A stretch of 64,000 nucleotides of DNA from Sneathiella sp. P13V-1 (lineage in GTDB: Bacteria > Pseudomonadota > Alphaproteobacteria > Sneathiellales > Sneathiellaceae): the NCBI RefSeq assembly GCF_015143595.1, contig NZ_WYEU01000001.1, forward strand, positions 1,364,001 through 1,428,000, written 5' to 3'. Positions 1 through 8,768 of this stretch are shown piece by piece. The notes under the pieces are model-generated. The model did no database searches and was not told where the DNA came from. It saw only the letters and a program-made list of their open reading frames with translations. Made by a program: the position numbers and the translations under genes. The number at the start of each line of letters is the position of its first letter. Positions within the stretch are counted from its first letter, which is position 1.

Positions 1-431
1 TGGATGAGGCAGTGTCGCTTTACCCAAGTTTCGGGGCGGTGTTGACGGCCATGGTGTATCAGGCGTTGCCATACACAATTCTGGTCCTCTATCCCTCTTT
101 GGCGCGGTTTGATCTTTCCTATGTGGAAGCCGCTAAAACAATGGGAGCATCCCCGTTTCGCGCCTTTATGAACGTTATGATCCCCATTCAGCGGAACACC
201 ATTGTGGCAACTCTGATCATGGTGTTTGTCTTTGCACTGGGCTCCTATCTGCTGCCTCAGATCCTTGGGCGTCCGTCTCATTGGACATTGTCCGTGCTGA
301 TTACGGATCAGGCCATTTACCAATCCAATATGCCATTTGCTGCCGCCATGGCTGTGTTCCTTGTCCTGATATCCTTGGCACTTATTGGCCTGACGTTGCT
401 TGTCGGTAAGGAAGGGGGGGGGCAGAAATAA
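1..431 (+). CDS. ABC transporter permease, PotB-like (5' truncated)
   Basis: This is the C-terminal part of an inner-membrane permease of the spermidine/putrescine type. The reading frame (codons from base 3) is already open at the window edge, so the gene starts upstream; a GTG at 12 is probably internal. It carries the cytoplasmic EAA loop that docks on the ATPase (YVEAAKTMGASPFRAF), flanked by hydrophobic membrane segments. The stop overlaps the next permease start by one base (TAATG), so the two are translationally coupled and probably form one heterodimeric channel. A run of nine G residues (414-422) lies just before the stop. Substrate is inferred only from family resemblance; the binding protein and ATPase must lie upstream. 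Confidence 0.85.
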   Translation, partial: DEAVSLYPSFGAVLTAMVYQALPYTILVLYPSLARFDLSYVEAAKTMGASPFRAFMNVMIPIQRNTIVATLIMVFVFALGSYLLPQILGRPSHWTLSVLITDQAIYQSNMPFAAAMAVFLVLISLALIGLTLLVGKEGGGQK

Positions 432-1228
432 TGCGCTTCTGGAACTATCTTTTCCTTTTCCTAATTGCTGGATTTTTGCTTCTGCCGCTCGTCGTTGTGT
501 TTGGCGTGTCGCTCAATGAAAAACAGTCACTCACCTTCCCGCCAGAAGGTTTCTCGCTTGCTTGGTATGGACAGATTTTTACCGACCCTGAGTGGCGAAG
601 CGCGCTGTTCAATTCCTTATTTCTGGCAATTGGATCAGCATTTCTGTCCATCTCTATTGCGTTGCCATTGTCCTGGTTCTTATGGCGTTGGTATGCCCCT
701 TGGGCCAATATATTCAGGCTCTTAGGCGTAGCGCCGTTTATTCTGCCACCCGTGATCACGGCCCTTGGATTTTTGACCTTCTGGGCAACCTCCGGATTTT
801 ATGGGGAGCCTTGGACGGCCATCATCAGTCACGGTATTTTCTTCGTGACCCTGCCGTTGGTAACAACCACCCTCGGCTTTACCTCAATCGATCGGTCGGT
901 AATTGAAGCGGCGTCGACGTTAGGGGCAAATGAGAGAACTGTTTTTAGAACGGTGATTTTCCCGCTAATTCTGCCTTATCTGATTTCAGGCTTCGCCTTC
1001 ACGTTTGTGTTGTCACTTAACGAATATATTGTGGCTTATATGTCTGTTGGCTTCACGATGGAAACATTGCCGATCAAGATCTTCAACGCGCTTCGCTATG
1101 GCTATACGCCAACCATGGCGGCAGTTTCCTTCCTGTTCGTTGCTGTTGCAGCAGTGATTTTTGCGGTTGTTGCGCGATTTGGCGATCTTCCGAAATTGCT
1201 CGGAAATCATTCAGGGGCGGATAAGTAA
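431..1228 (+). CDS. ABC transporter permease, PotC-like
   Basis: Second membrane subunit of a polyamine-type ABC importer, 265 residues, the usual length for PotC. The N-terminus is a membrane segment, about six hydrophobic segments can be traced, and the EAA loop reads VIEAASTLGANERTVFRTV near residue 157. It overlaps the upstream permease by one base and its stop overlaps the amidase start by one base (TAATG), so all three genes look co-translated. Putrescine or spermidine is the family guess; the downstream amidase suggests the imported compound may be an amide or amine that is hydrolysed after uptake. Substrate not determined. Confidence 0.88.
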   Translation: MRFWNYLFLFLIAGFLLLPLVVVFGVSLNEKQSLTFPPEGFSLAWYGQIFTDPEWRSALFNSLFLAIGSAFLSISIALPLSWFLWRWYAPWANIFRLLGVAPFILPPVITALGFLTFWATSGFYGEPWTAIISHGIFFVTLPLVTTTLGFTSIDRSVIEAASTLGANERTVFRTVIFPLILPYLISGFAFTFVLSLNEYIVAYMSVGFTMETLPIKIFNALRYGYTPTMAAVSFLFVAVAAVIFAVVARFGDLPKLLGNHSGADK

Positions 1229-2004
1229 TGAAAATCGCAGGCGCCCAATTCCAACCAGCCGCCGGAGATGTTCAGGCAAATCTGGACAAGATCTGGAGCT
1301 TTGCCGAACAGGCACGGGAGCATAAAGCGCGCCTGCTGATCGTTCCTGAACTTGCAGTTCAAGGCTACGGAGCCGCAGATCAGATGGGACAGCTTGCCAA
1401 TTTTGGTGGTCATAGCGCCATTAGTATCTTGCAGCAGATTAGCCGTGATACAGGTGTGGCTCTGATTGCTGGAAGTTCGGAGAAATCAGGCGTTAAGTTA
1501 CATAACAGCGCGGTCTTTGTGGACGGAGACCGAGAGCCAGTCATCTATCGCAAAAGCAATCTTTATGGCCCGTATGAGAAAGGCCTGTTTAAAGATGCTG
1601 AACCCTCCACAGTAGTGTTTGAACTGGACGGCCTCTCCATCGGGATGTTGATTTGCTATGATGTGGAGTTTCCAGAAAATGTCAGGCGGCTGGCGAAGGC
1701 AGGGGTCGATTTAATTGCGGTTCCGACAGCCACACCGGAAGGGTCAAGTGGCAAATTCATTGCAGAGAAGATGCTGCCCACGCGTTCTTTTGAAAATCAG
1801 GTTTTCATTGCCTATATCAATTTTACAGGAACTGATGGGCGTTTCACCTATCAAGGCGGGGCAGGCATTCACGCGCCGGATGGTCAGACACTCGCAGAAG
1901 CTGGTAAAAATGAAGGGATCATTTTTGCTGACATAGAAACAGAAAATTACGCCCAATCTCGCGCGGAAAACACATATCTGGTTGATCTGAAGCCCGGTCA
2001 GTGA
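1228..2004 (+). CDS. Nitrilase-superfamily amidohydrolase
   Basis: Cytosolic carbon-nitrogen hydrolase of 258 residues. The Glu-Lys-Cys triad of the superfamily is visible: Glu in VPELAVQGYG, Lys in YRKSNLYGPYEKG, Cys in LICYDVEFPENVR. These enzymes hydrolyse amides or carbamoyl amines to acid plus ammonia. The neighbouring polyamine-type permeases make an N-carbamoylputrescine-like or other amide substrate plausible, but length and motif alone do not separate this from other simple amidases. The start ATG overlaps the permease stop by one base. No sign of truncation. Confidence 0.85.
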   Translation: MKIAGAQFQPAAGDVQANLDKIWSFAEQAREHKARLLIVPELAVQGYGAADQMGQLANFGGHSAISILQQISRDTGVALIAGSSEKSGVKLHNSAVFVDGDREPVIYRKSNLYGPYEKGLFKDAEPSTVVFELDGLSIGMLICYDVEFPENVRRLAKAGVDLIAVPTATPEGSSGKFIAEKMLPTRSFENQVFIAYINFTGTDGRFTYQGGAGIHAPDGQTLAEAGKNEGIIFADIETENYAQSRAENTYLVDLKPGQ

Positions 2005-2061
2005 TCTGGTAAGTTTTTATCCGCTATTCTTAAGAGTGGACCCAGAAACCAGAGGCATTTC

Positions 2062-3144
2062 ATGAAGGTACTTGTAATCGGCGGCGCAACCATTGATGTC
2101 ATCACCTCTATCGATACCGAAGATATCGAATGCATCACCATGCGAAATGCAACCAATTCCTTTCTTATGCTGGAACAGGGCAAAAAGGTTGAAGCCCAGC
2201 GGATTGATAATCAGGTGGGCGGCGGAGCGACCAATGCGGCGGTTGCCATGTCCCGCCTGGGAGGAGATGTTTCCGCTGTCCTAAAACTCGGCGATGACAT
2301 GTATGCGACACGCGTGCTGGAACGCCTCGCCGATGAAAAAGTGGACACGCGGTATGTGGTGAAGATGCCTGGTGAGCAGACTGGTAAGTCCATCATTATC
2401 TCGTCTCATGACAAAAATGCCGGTGTGTTTGTGCATCGCGGGGCCAATACCACCCTGTCTATGGATGATGTTACGCCTGAGATGTTTGATGGCGTTGATC
2501 TTGTTTATATCTCGACACTTAGCTCCAACTCAGCAAATGCGTTTTTGCCGCTCGTAAAACTTGCCAAATCCAAGGGCTGTTTTGTGGCCTGTAATCCGGG
2601 TATCCGGCAAATTCGAAACCGGAAAGAACAGATGTTTGACGCCCTTCAATATCTGGATCTCATGGCAATAAATAAAGAAGAAGCAACAGCTTTGGCGGAA
2701 GGGATGACCTGCAGTGAAGGTTTCGGATGTCCTCACGAAGGACAATGTCCGGAACTCATCCGTCATGGCCTTGGGGATAAGGATGCCGAAGTATCCCTTG
2801 AATATCTGTCGCGTAAAATACTGGAAGCGGGCTGTCAGAACTTTACAGTGACCAACGGCGGTGAAGGGGCGTATCTGGCGTCTGGTAACCTCATCACCTT
2901 CCGTCCTTCTGTCAAAGTAGAAGTTGAATCAACCATTGGGGCCGGGGATGCCTTCAATGCAACGCTGGCTTTTTCTTTGGCTTCAGGGATGAGTGCTGCT
3001 GACGCCTTAACCCGTGCCGCCATCAATGGGGCGTCTGTTGCGGGAATGCTGGATACTCAAGGGGGGCTTCTTACCAAGGATGAGATGAGCAGAAGAGAGA
3101 CAGAGCAGGCAGGCGTCAGCGCGCAGGAATTTGTAATTCAGTAA
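2062..3144 (+). CDS. PfkB-family sugar/nucleoside kinase with cysteine-rich insert
   Basis: Ribokinase-fold kinase, 360 residues, somewhat longer than typical PfkB members of about 310. The N-terminal glycine-rich substrate region is seen (DNQVGGGATNAAVAMSRLGG, residues 49-68) and the C-terminal catalytic motif is TIGAGDAFNATLAF with the base Asp at about 296. It would phosphorylate a sugar or nucleoside with ATP. An unusual segment at residues 217-229 has three cysteines spaced C-x5-C-x5-C, followed by a charged helix; this accounts for part of the extra length and could bind metal. The gene lies 57 bp after the amidase on the same strand. Substrate unknown. Confidence 0.85.
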   Translation: MKVLVIGGATIDVITSIDTEDIECITMRNATNSFLMLEQGKKVEAQRIDNQVGGGATNAAVAMSRLGGDVSAVLKLGDDMYATRVLERLADEKVDTRYVVKMPGEQTGKSIIISSHDKNAGVFVHRGANTTLSMDDVTPEMFDGVDLVYISTLSSNSANAFLPLVKLAKSKGCFVACNPGIRQIRNRKEQMFDALQYLDLMAINKEEATALAEGMTCSEGFGCPHEGQCPELIRHGLGDKDAEVSLEYLSRKILEAGCQNFTVTNGGEGAYLASGNLITFRPSVKVEVESTIGAGDAFNATLAFSLASGMSAADALTRAAINGASVAGMLDTQGGLLTKDEMSRRETEQAGVSAQEFVIQ

Positions 3145-3221
3145 TGGTGACCCCGACAGGACTCGAACCTGTTGCCTCCAGATTAGGAATCTGGCGCTCT
3201 ATCCTGATGAGCTACGGGGCC
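3145..3221 (-). tRNA. tRNA-Arg (anticodon CCT)
   Basis: The minus strand folds into a full cloverleaf of 77 nt including an encoded CCA. The seven-pair acceptor stem is GGCCCCG/CGGGGTC with one G-U pair. The anticodon stem CCAGA/TCTGG encloses the loop TTCCTAA, giving anticodon CCT (reads AGG, arginine). The T arm is ACAGG-TTCGAGT-CCTGT. Its 3' end touches the stop codon of the PfkB kinase gene on the opposite strand. Confidence 0.95.
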
Positions 3222-3293
3222 ACTTCGTGGAAAATAGAATCAATCCTCAGAATTTTCTAGCTGAAAATGGAGGTGTGTAATTTTTGGAGCGGT

Positions 3294-4529
3294 TTAGTTA
3301 TCCCCGCGTCCAATAATCAGTGATGTGTTGATCCCACCAAAAGCGAAGTTGTTGCTCATGAAGTGGTTGATTTCAATGTCACGTGGACCGTCCTTGATAT
3401 GATCGAGGCCCGCGCAATTTTCATCAATGTCCGTTAGATTAGCGGTTGGGGGGACCCATCCGTCATGCATGGATTTAATGGCGAGCCAAAGTTCAATTGA
3501 TCCGCAGGCGCCGAGGGTATGACCGAAATAGCCTTTTAGGGTGTGAAAAGGAACTGCGCGATCAAAAAGGCCGTAAGTTGCCTGACACTCCGCCACGTCT
3601 CCTTGGGCGGTTGCGGTGCCATGTCCATTGATCAGGTCAATGTCGCTTTTGTCGATCCCACTGTCCTTCAAGGCAAGTTCCAAGGCGACCCGCATAGTGT
3701 CCGAGGAGGGTTGCGTAATGTGTTTTCCGTCAGAATTGGTGCCGAACCCAAGTATTTCTGCATGGATGGTCGCACCGCGGGCAATAGCGTGCTCCCTCTC
3801 TTCCAGAATGAGTGTTGCGCTTCCCTCTCCGATAACAAGGCCATCTCTTGCCGCATCATAGGGGCGGGGGGAAAGGTGAGGCTCATCATTTCGCTGACTG
3901 GTCGCAAACAGGGTGTCGAATACGGCGGCCATGGTCGGGCATAGCTCTTCCGCGCCGCCAGCAATCATGGCGTCCTGATGACCTGCCTTAATGGCTTCAT
4001 AGGCATAACCAACCCCCATGCTTCCTGATGTACAGGCAGAAGAGGTCGGGATGATCCGGCCCGTCAGGCCAAAATGCACACCGATATTTACAGGTGCTGT
4101 GTGGCTCATCATCTGGATGTAGCTGGTTGCAGTAAGGCCGCGCGCCTGCCCGGTTTCCATCAGTCGGGCGAAGGCTTTTACAGGTGCCGTGCTGCCAAAA
4201 GAAGACCCATAAGATGTGCCAATGCGACCAGATTGAAGGAAATCCTTGTCTTCCAGAAGACCCGCGTCTTCTAATGCTTTTTCGGTGGCGGCCACCGCCA
4301 TTCTGGAAACTGGCCCCATACTACGAAGGGCTTTCCGCGAGAAATGAGATGGCATTTTGAAATCTTCAACAGGACCCGCAAGGCGCGTACTCATATCCTC
4401 ATAGCGTTCCCAATCCGACATGTAGCGGATACCTGTCTCACCTTTTGACATGCGGGTACGGATATCATCCCAATTGTCCCCAAGGGAGGTGACACCAGAC
4501 ATGCCAGTAACAACGACGCGGCGGCTCAT
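3294..4529 (-). CDS. Beta-ketoacyl-ACP synthase, ApeR-like (FabF family)
   Basis: Condensing enzyme of 411 residues with the full FabF triad: Cys166 in TSSACTSGS, His303 in NGHGTATAQG and His337 in GYFGHTLGACGS. It should catalyse a Claisen condensation of an acyl thioester with malonyl-ACP. It is the last gene of the minus-strand aryl polyene operon, the position held (from memory) by apeR in the E. coli/Xenorhabdus clusters, where ApeR is thought to act at an early or alternative elongation step. Its start overlaps the stop of the ketoreductase gene by 4 bases (ATGA). Between its stop and the tRNA gene are 72 bases with only a weak AT-rich hairpin. Confidence 0.9.
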   Translation of the reverse strand: MSRRVVVTGMSGVTSLGDNWDDIRTRMSKGETGIRYMSDWERYEDMSTRLAGPVEDFKMPSHFSRKALRSMGPVSRMAVAATEKALEDAGLLEDKDFLQSGRIGTSYGSSFGSTAPVKAFARLMETGQARGLTATSYIQMMSHTAPVNIGVHFGLTGRIIPTSSACTSGSMGVGYAYEAIKAGHQDAMIAGGAEELCPTMAAVFDTLFATSQRNDEPHLSPRPYDAARDGLVIGEGSATLILEEREHAIARGATIHAEILGFGTNSDGKHITQPSSDTMRVALELALKDSGIDKSDIDLINGHGTATAQGDVAECQATYGLFDRAVPFHTLKGYFGHTLGACGSIELWLAIKSMHDGWVPPTANLTDIDENCAGLDHIKDGPRDIEINHFMSNNFAFGGINTSLIIGRGDN

Positions 4530-5251
4530 AGCATCCCTCCGTTCACTGAAATCACCTGTCGGGTGATGTAGGAGGCTTCCTCAGAACAAAGGAAGGCAAC
4601 AACACCAGCCACCTCTTCGGGAGAGCCGTATCGCTGCATTGGGATCTGATCTTTCACCATGTCCGGAAGATCCTTGGTCATTTCCGTTTCAATGACACCG
4701 GGTGCTACGCAATTGACGGTGATTTTCCGTTTGGCAAGCTCAATGGCAAGAGACTTGGCAGCCGCAATAATTCCCGCCTTTGTCGCGGCATAATTTGTTT
4801 GTCCCCGGTTGCCCGCAAGACCGGATACTGAGGACATAACCACAATTCGGCCAGGTGCCCGGCGGCGGATCATGGGCATGACAAGCGGTTTCAGGACGTT
4901 ATAGAACCCTCCCAAGTTGGCATCTATCACATCATCCCAGTCTTCATCTTCAAGGGCAGGAAACGCATTATCGCGAGTAATTGCGGCATTGAGAACCGTG
5001 CCATAGTAGGCGCCATGTTCTTTCACATCCTGTTCCAGTTTTTTCCGGCATTCATCACGGTTAGCAATGTCGAAGCTGATGATGCGGCCATCACTTCCGG
5101 CTGCACGCACAGCTTGCAGTGTCTCCTGAGCGCCCGCCTCATCCCGGCCATAATGAACGACAATTTGATAGCCAGCCTCTGCAAGTCGAATGGCAATGGC
5201 TCGCCCGATCCCTTTACTTGCACCTGTGACTAAAATGGTTTCCTGCTTCAT
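4526..5251 (-). CDS. 3-oxoacyl-ACP reductase, ApeQ-like (FabG family)
   Basis: Short-chain dehydrogenase of 241 residues. The NADP-binding motif is TGASKGIGRAIA near residue 9, and the catalytic Ser141, Tyr154 and Lys158 lie in MSSVSG and NYAATKAG. It should reduce the beta-keto group of the growing polyene chain on the carrier protein. It sits between the dehydratase gene (13-base gap) and the terminal ketosynthase (4-base overlap), the usual KS-DH-KR-KS order of aryl polyene clusters. Complete, ordinary length. Confidence 0.92.
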   Translation of the reverse strand: MKQETILVTGASKGIGRAIAIRLAEAGYQIVVHYGRDEAGAQETLQAVRAAGSDGRIISFDIANRDECRKKLEQDVKEHGAYYGTVLNAAITRDNAFPALEDEDWDDVIDANLGGFYNVLKPLVMPMIRRRAPGRIVVMSSVSGLAGNRGQTNYAATKAGIIAAAKSLAIELAKRKITVNCVAPGVIETEMTKDLPDMVKDQIPMQRYGSPEEVAGVVAFLCSEEASYITRQVISVNGGML

Positions 5252-5264
5252 TGTATTACTGCTT

Positions 5265-5747
5265 TTAATCGACTGTTTTAGTTGTTTGATCCGCTTGATG
5301 ATCTTGTGACAGCATTAGGCTGGGATCCGCGGGTTGATAGACGTTGATGCGACCATTTACGACGATTTTGTCATTGAGGGTAACCGTGCCATCGAAGACG
5401 GCCATTTCGCCATCATTGAAAGAGGTTTCGACTTTCACGACGGGTCGGCTGTCTAGTGGAAAATGGTCGCATTTGAGCTCAACTTTACGGCTTCCCAAAA
5501 GAAAGCCAGGTTGAACCTCTGTCCCGTTCTTTAGATCCTTCAGACCGTTAAAAGCGGCTATGGCCTGCGCGATATACTCAACGCCAATATATGCAGGCAC
5601 GCCATTGCCCTCACTGAAAAAGGGTGCGTCTTCTGTAATGATCACTTCTGCAGTCAGTCCTGTCTCCGTTGAAGAGACATAGCGATCCAGCAGGATCATA
5701 GGCATGTCATGCGGGAGGATATCGCCAATGGGCCCTTTAAAGCTCAT
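5265..5747 (-). CDS. 3-hydroxyacyl-ACP dehydratase, ApeP-like
   Basis: Hot-dog-fold protein of 160 residues. The N-terminal stretch ILPHDMPMILLDR and the helix segment PAYIGVEYIAQAIAAFNGLK are typical of the ApeP group of dehydratases related to FabZ, with His14 as the probable catalytic base. It would dehydrate the 3-hydroxyacyl intermediate to leave a conjugated double bond. The start is 1 base from the stop of the upstream ketosynthase gene. It is one of two dehydratase domains in this operon; the other is fused to the AMP ligase. Confidence 0.88.
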   Translation of the reverse strand: MSFKGPIGDILPHDMPMILLDRYVSSTETGLTAEVIITEDAPFFSEGNGVPAYIGVEYIAQAIAAFNGLKDLKNGTEVQPGFLLGSRKVELKCDHFPLDSRPVVKVETSFNDGEMAVFDGTVTLNDKIVVNGRINVYQPADPSLMLSQDHQADQTTKTVD

Positions 5748-5748
5748 A

Positions 5749-6942
5749 TCAAACTCCCTTTCCCATGATGATGCTCACATTGCTGCCGCCGAAAGCAAAA
5801 GAATTGCTCATCAAATAGACGGTGCCAGAAGCGGGGACCGTATCGCCTTTTTGCGCCAGATTTATGTCGGGGACATCCTCGTCCGTGCAACCGTCCCAAA
5901 GATGAGGCGGTAAAGAGACAGTATCCTCTGCATAGTGAAGGCAAAGCCAGAGAATGGCAGCTTCAACAGCCCCTGCAGCGCCGAGAGTATGCCCCGTCAT
6001 TGGTTTGGTGGAACTTACCGGGATTGGTTTTTCAAACACCCGCGCAATGGCCTTCGCTTCCATGGAATCGTTAAGCTCGGTCGCCGTGCCATGCATGTTG
6101 AGATAGCTGATATCTTCCGGGTTTAGGTTCGACAGCTCAAGTGCCTGACGCATTGCACGTTCCGCGCCTTCGCCATTAGGCTCAGGGGCGCTCACATGAT
6201 GGGCATCAGAACTTTCACCTGCACCAATAAAGGCAATGTCCGATTTTTCCTTTGTCATGACAAAAACCGCGATCCCTTCACCGATATTGGTGCCATTTCG
6301 GTTTGCGCTCAAAGGGTTGCAGATATCATCACTTAATGCCTGCAGGCTTCTAAAGCCACCAACTGTCATGCTGCATAAGGTGTCTGCGCCGCCCACGATA
6401 GCAGCGTCGCAAAAACCTGCATTTATCAAACGGGCCGCAGTGGAGAAGGCCTTACCACCAGAGGCACAGGCGGCAGATACCGAATATACAGGCCCTTTAA
6501 TCCCATATATTTCGGCAAGGAATAGAGAAGGAGATCCTATTTCCTGTTGCCCGAAATTATAATCTGCGGGGAAGGATCCGTGTTCATGGCGATATCGCAT
6601 CGCCTTTTCACTTTCTTCGATACCGGAATTGCTGGTGCCAATAATAACGGCAACACGAGAGGCGCCGTAGGTATCCACCGCTTTCTTAATTTCGTCATCT
6701 ATCTGCAGTGCAACCTGATACAGATATTGGTTGTTGCGAGAGTTTAAAGAGGTGGCAACAGACGGCAGATCCGTAGAACTTTCTTTGATCATGCCGACAG
6801 TTTCCATTTGGCCAGGCGTCCAGTGGTCGCTTCGGACCATGCCGGATTGGTCACCTGCTAAAAGAGCGTTGTATGTACTTTCCTTGTCTGCTCCTAGAGG
6901 GCTGATCATCCCCATCGCGCAGAGGTAAAGCGGTCCACTCAT
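5749..6942 (-). CDS. Beta-ketoacyl-ACP synthase, ApeO-like (FabF family)
   Basis: Second full ketosynthase, 397 residues, with Cys159 in SVSAACASGG, His284 in NMHGTATELN and His318 in MTGHTLGAAG. By order it corresponds to ApeO, the catalytic subunit that in characterised aryl polyene systems pairs with a chain-length-factor-like partner (ApeC). The best candidate for that partner here is the short ketosynthase-like protein at 17308-17994. The start overlaps the stop of the DUF3261 lipoprotein gene by 4 bases. Confidence 0.9.
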   Translation of the reverse strand: MSGPLYLCAMGMISPLGADKESTYNALLAGDQSGMVRSDHWTPGQMETVGMIKESSTDLPSVATSLNSRNNQYLYQVALQIDDEIKKAVDTYGASRVAVIIGTSNSGIEESEKAMRYRHEHGSFPADYNFGQQEIGSPSLFLAEIYGIKGPVYSVSAACASGGKAFSTAARLINAGFCDAAIVGGADTLCSMTVGGFRSLQALSDDICNPLSANRNGTNIGEGIAVFVMTKEKSDIAFIGAGESSDAHHVSAPEPNGEGAERAMRQALELSNLNPEDISYLNMHGTATELNDSMEAKAIARVFEKPIPVSSTKPMTGHTLGAAGAVEAAILWLCLHYAEDTVSLPPHLWDGCTDEDVPDINLAQKGDTVPASGTVYLMSNSFAFGGSNVSIIMGKGV

Positions 6943-7532
6943 TTGCCTCCTCCGGAAACGTTTGAAGAAATGAGAAACTGCACATTATGTATGCGGTTGA
7001 GAATTTCACTTTGTGAGGTCCAGGGATTTCCCCCTAAGCTACGGATTGTCATTATTGTCCCGTTCTTATTCTTCAGCATCCGCCCGCTATGAGTTTGTTC
7101 CAATTCTACATTAACGGGAAGTCCTTTTTTTACCTGCTCTACTGGCCAGAAAGCCAGAACAATTTGAGCAAGAATTAGTGAGCCATCAATTTCATCAGGG
7201 ATCTTGTCTGATTTGGAGACCTTCAGATTTGAGGACGTCCAATCTATGTCAAAGGCCCTGCCCCCTGTCACGTCGAGAAGAGCAATTTTTACTCTTTCAC
7301 GTTTTAGCTCCAAGATGGCGTTAAAATTGTGACGCTGTCCCCCTCTTGTGAGAGTTACCTGTTGCAACACAGTTTTGTCTTTTTGCGTCCAGACAGGATC
7401 AGGGAGCGTGAAAGGAAAGTCATGATCCAGATAGGTGACATGGCGAGTGTTTACTGTTGTGCTGCAGGACGCTAGCCATATCGCCATCAGCGGTATCAGT
7501 AGTACTCGTAAGGGTGAGGAGATCAATGTCAT
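6939..7532 (-). CDS. DUF3261-type outer-membrane lipoprotein
   Basis: Protein of 197 residues with a lipoprotein signal: hydrophobic segment, then the lipobox LASC with the acylated Cys at about residue 23. The remainder resembles small DUF3261 lipoproteins that recur in aryl polyene clusters. It is probably anchored in the outer membrane and may help receive or place the exported polyene lipid; that role is inferred from context. It overlaps the flavoprotein gene (4 bases) and the ketosynthase gene (4 bases). No enzymatic motif seen. Confidence 0.8.
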   Translation of the reverse strand: MTLISSPLRVLLIPLMAIWLASCSTTVNTRHVTYLDHDFPFTLPDPVWTQKDKTVLQQVTLTRGGQRHNFNAILELKRERVKIALLDVTGGRAFDIDWTSSNLKVSKSDKIPDEIDGSLILAQIVLAFWPVEQVKKGLPVNVELEQTHSGRMLKNKNGTIMTIRSLGGNPWTSQSEILNRIHNVQFLISSNVSGGGK

Positions 7533-8764
7533 GCGTACATTTTCTCCAACAGGCGAAGGATACGGGTTGGGTTTTGAACAAGGGGACTGTCCTCTGACCA
7601 GGCATAACCGCTTAAGATTGAGACCATCATGAGTTCAATATCGGTCTTCTCTTCAGGACGGTTTAAAATAATATCCTGCAATCCTCCTTCATACCAGGAT
7701 TGGACAAAAACCCTGAAAACATCAACGCCTTTCTTTAGCGGTTTGGAAAAGTCATTTTCCCAATCGGGGGACTGACCTTCAAGTTCTTTTAAGACAAGAG
7801 GCACCGCCAGTTCAGAGGATTGCAAGGCAATGGTGACACCGGAAGAGAAGATGGGATCTAGAAATTCCGCGGCATTTCCAAGAAGCGCGAAGCCTGGACC
7901 ATGCAGGCTTTTAACATCGCAAGAATACCCCTTTATTTTGCCAAGTGGGCGAGTTTGAGACGCGTTTTTCAAAAGTTCCCCAAGATGTGTTTCTTGAAGA
8001 TGACGCTTAAAAACTTCCTCATCTGGTAGATCTTCGTCATTTGAGTAGACAACACCTACGGAAGAGGTGCCATCGGAAAATGGAATGGTCCAATACCAGA
8101 CATCTTTTTTCTTCGGATGAACGGTGATGAGGATTTTATTACGGTCAAATTCCGGGTCTGTAATCTGATCTTCCATATGGGTGAAAAGAACAGTTCTCAT
8201 CGCCAGAGTAGAAGGCAACTCTAGATCTTCAAGTTTTGATAAGACCCTACCAAATCCGCTTGCATCCAGAACAAACCGCGAAGAGGTCACCATGGTGTCG
8301 CCGTCTTCTCCCACATGGGTGAGGTGACAGTCCCCCTTATTCAAATCAGAGCGGGTGACAGTACGGCCATATAAAATATCAGCCCCGGCTTTTTCAGCGT
8401 TATCCGCGAGAACCTTGTCAAATTCAGCTCTTTTTACCTGATAGGCAGTTCCCCAACCCGCGTCATACTTCTCCCGGAAATCGATATCGCGCTTTTCATC
8501 CCCCCGCTGAAATGCAGCGCCGTTTTTAAATTGAAAACCGGTCTCTATCACAGGCTGAAGAAGCCCCGCATTTTCCAGAAGGTTCAGGCAATGGGGAAGC
8601 AGGCTTTCACCAATACTGAAGCGCGGAAATGTCTCCCGCTCAAGAATAACGACAGATGCTCCCTGATCCCGAAGTTTCTTGGCGGCCAGTGCACCCGCAG
8701 GACCCGCGCCAATGATCGCCACATCATAAACAGTCTGATTTGAATTTGTTTTTCCTGTTTGCAT
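7529..8764 (-). CDS. FAD-dependent oxidoreductase, flavin-halogenase-like
   Basis: Flavoprotein of about 411 residues. The N-terminal Rossmann motif GAGPAGALAAKKL is followed by an acidic residue in VVILERE and by FSIGESLLPHC, as in the tryptophan-halogenase/geranylgeranyl-reductase superfamily. A WYWTIP stretch at the middle matches the W-x-W-x-I-P signature of flavin-dependent halogenases. Related enzymes occur in flexirubin, xanthomonadin and aryl polyene clusters and may modify the aryl head or a chain intermediate; reaction unproven. An upstream GTG at 8824 would add 20 residues but overlap the MMPL gene by 56 bases; the ATG at 8764 leaves a 4-base gap and begins just before the FAD motif, so I prefer it. 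Confidence 0.85.
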   Translation of the reverse strand: MQTGKTNSNQTVYDVAIIGAGPAGALAAKKLRDQGASVVILERETFPRFSIGESLLPHCLNLLENAGLLQPVIETGFQFKNGAAFQRGDEKRDIDFREKYDAGWGTAYQVKRAEFDKVLADNAEKAGADILYGRTVTRSDLNKGDCHLTHVGEDGDTMVTSSRFVLDASGFGRVLSKLEDLELPSTLAMRTVLFTHMEDQITDPEFDRNKILITVHPKKKDVWYWTIPFSDGTSSVGVVYSNDEDLPDEEVFKRHLQETHLGELLKNASQTRPLGKIKGYSCDVKSLHGPGFALLGNAAEFLDPIFSSGVTIALQSSELAVPLVLKELEGQSPDWENDFSKPLKKGVDVFRVFVQSWYEGGLQDIILNRPEEKTDIELMMVSILSGYAWSEDSPLVQNPTRILRLLEKMYA

Positions 8765-8768
8765 TTGA

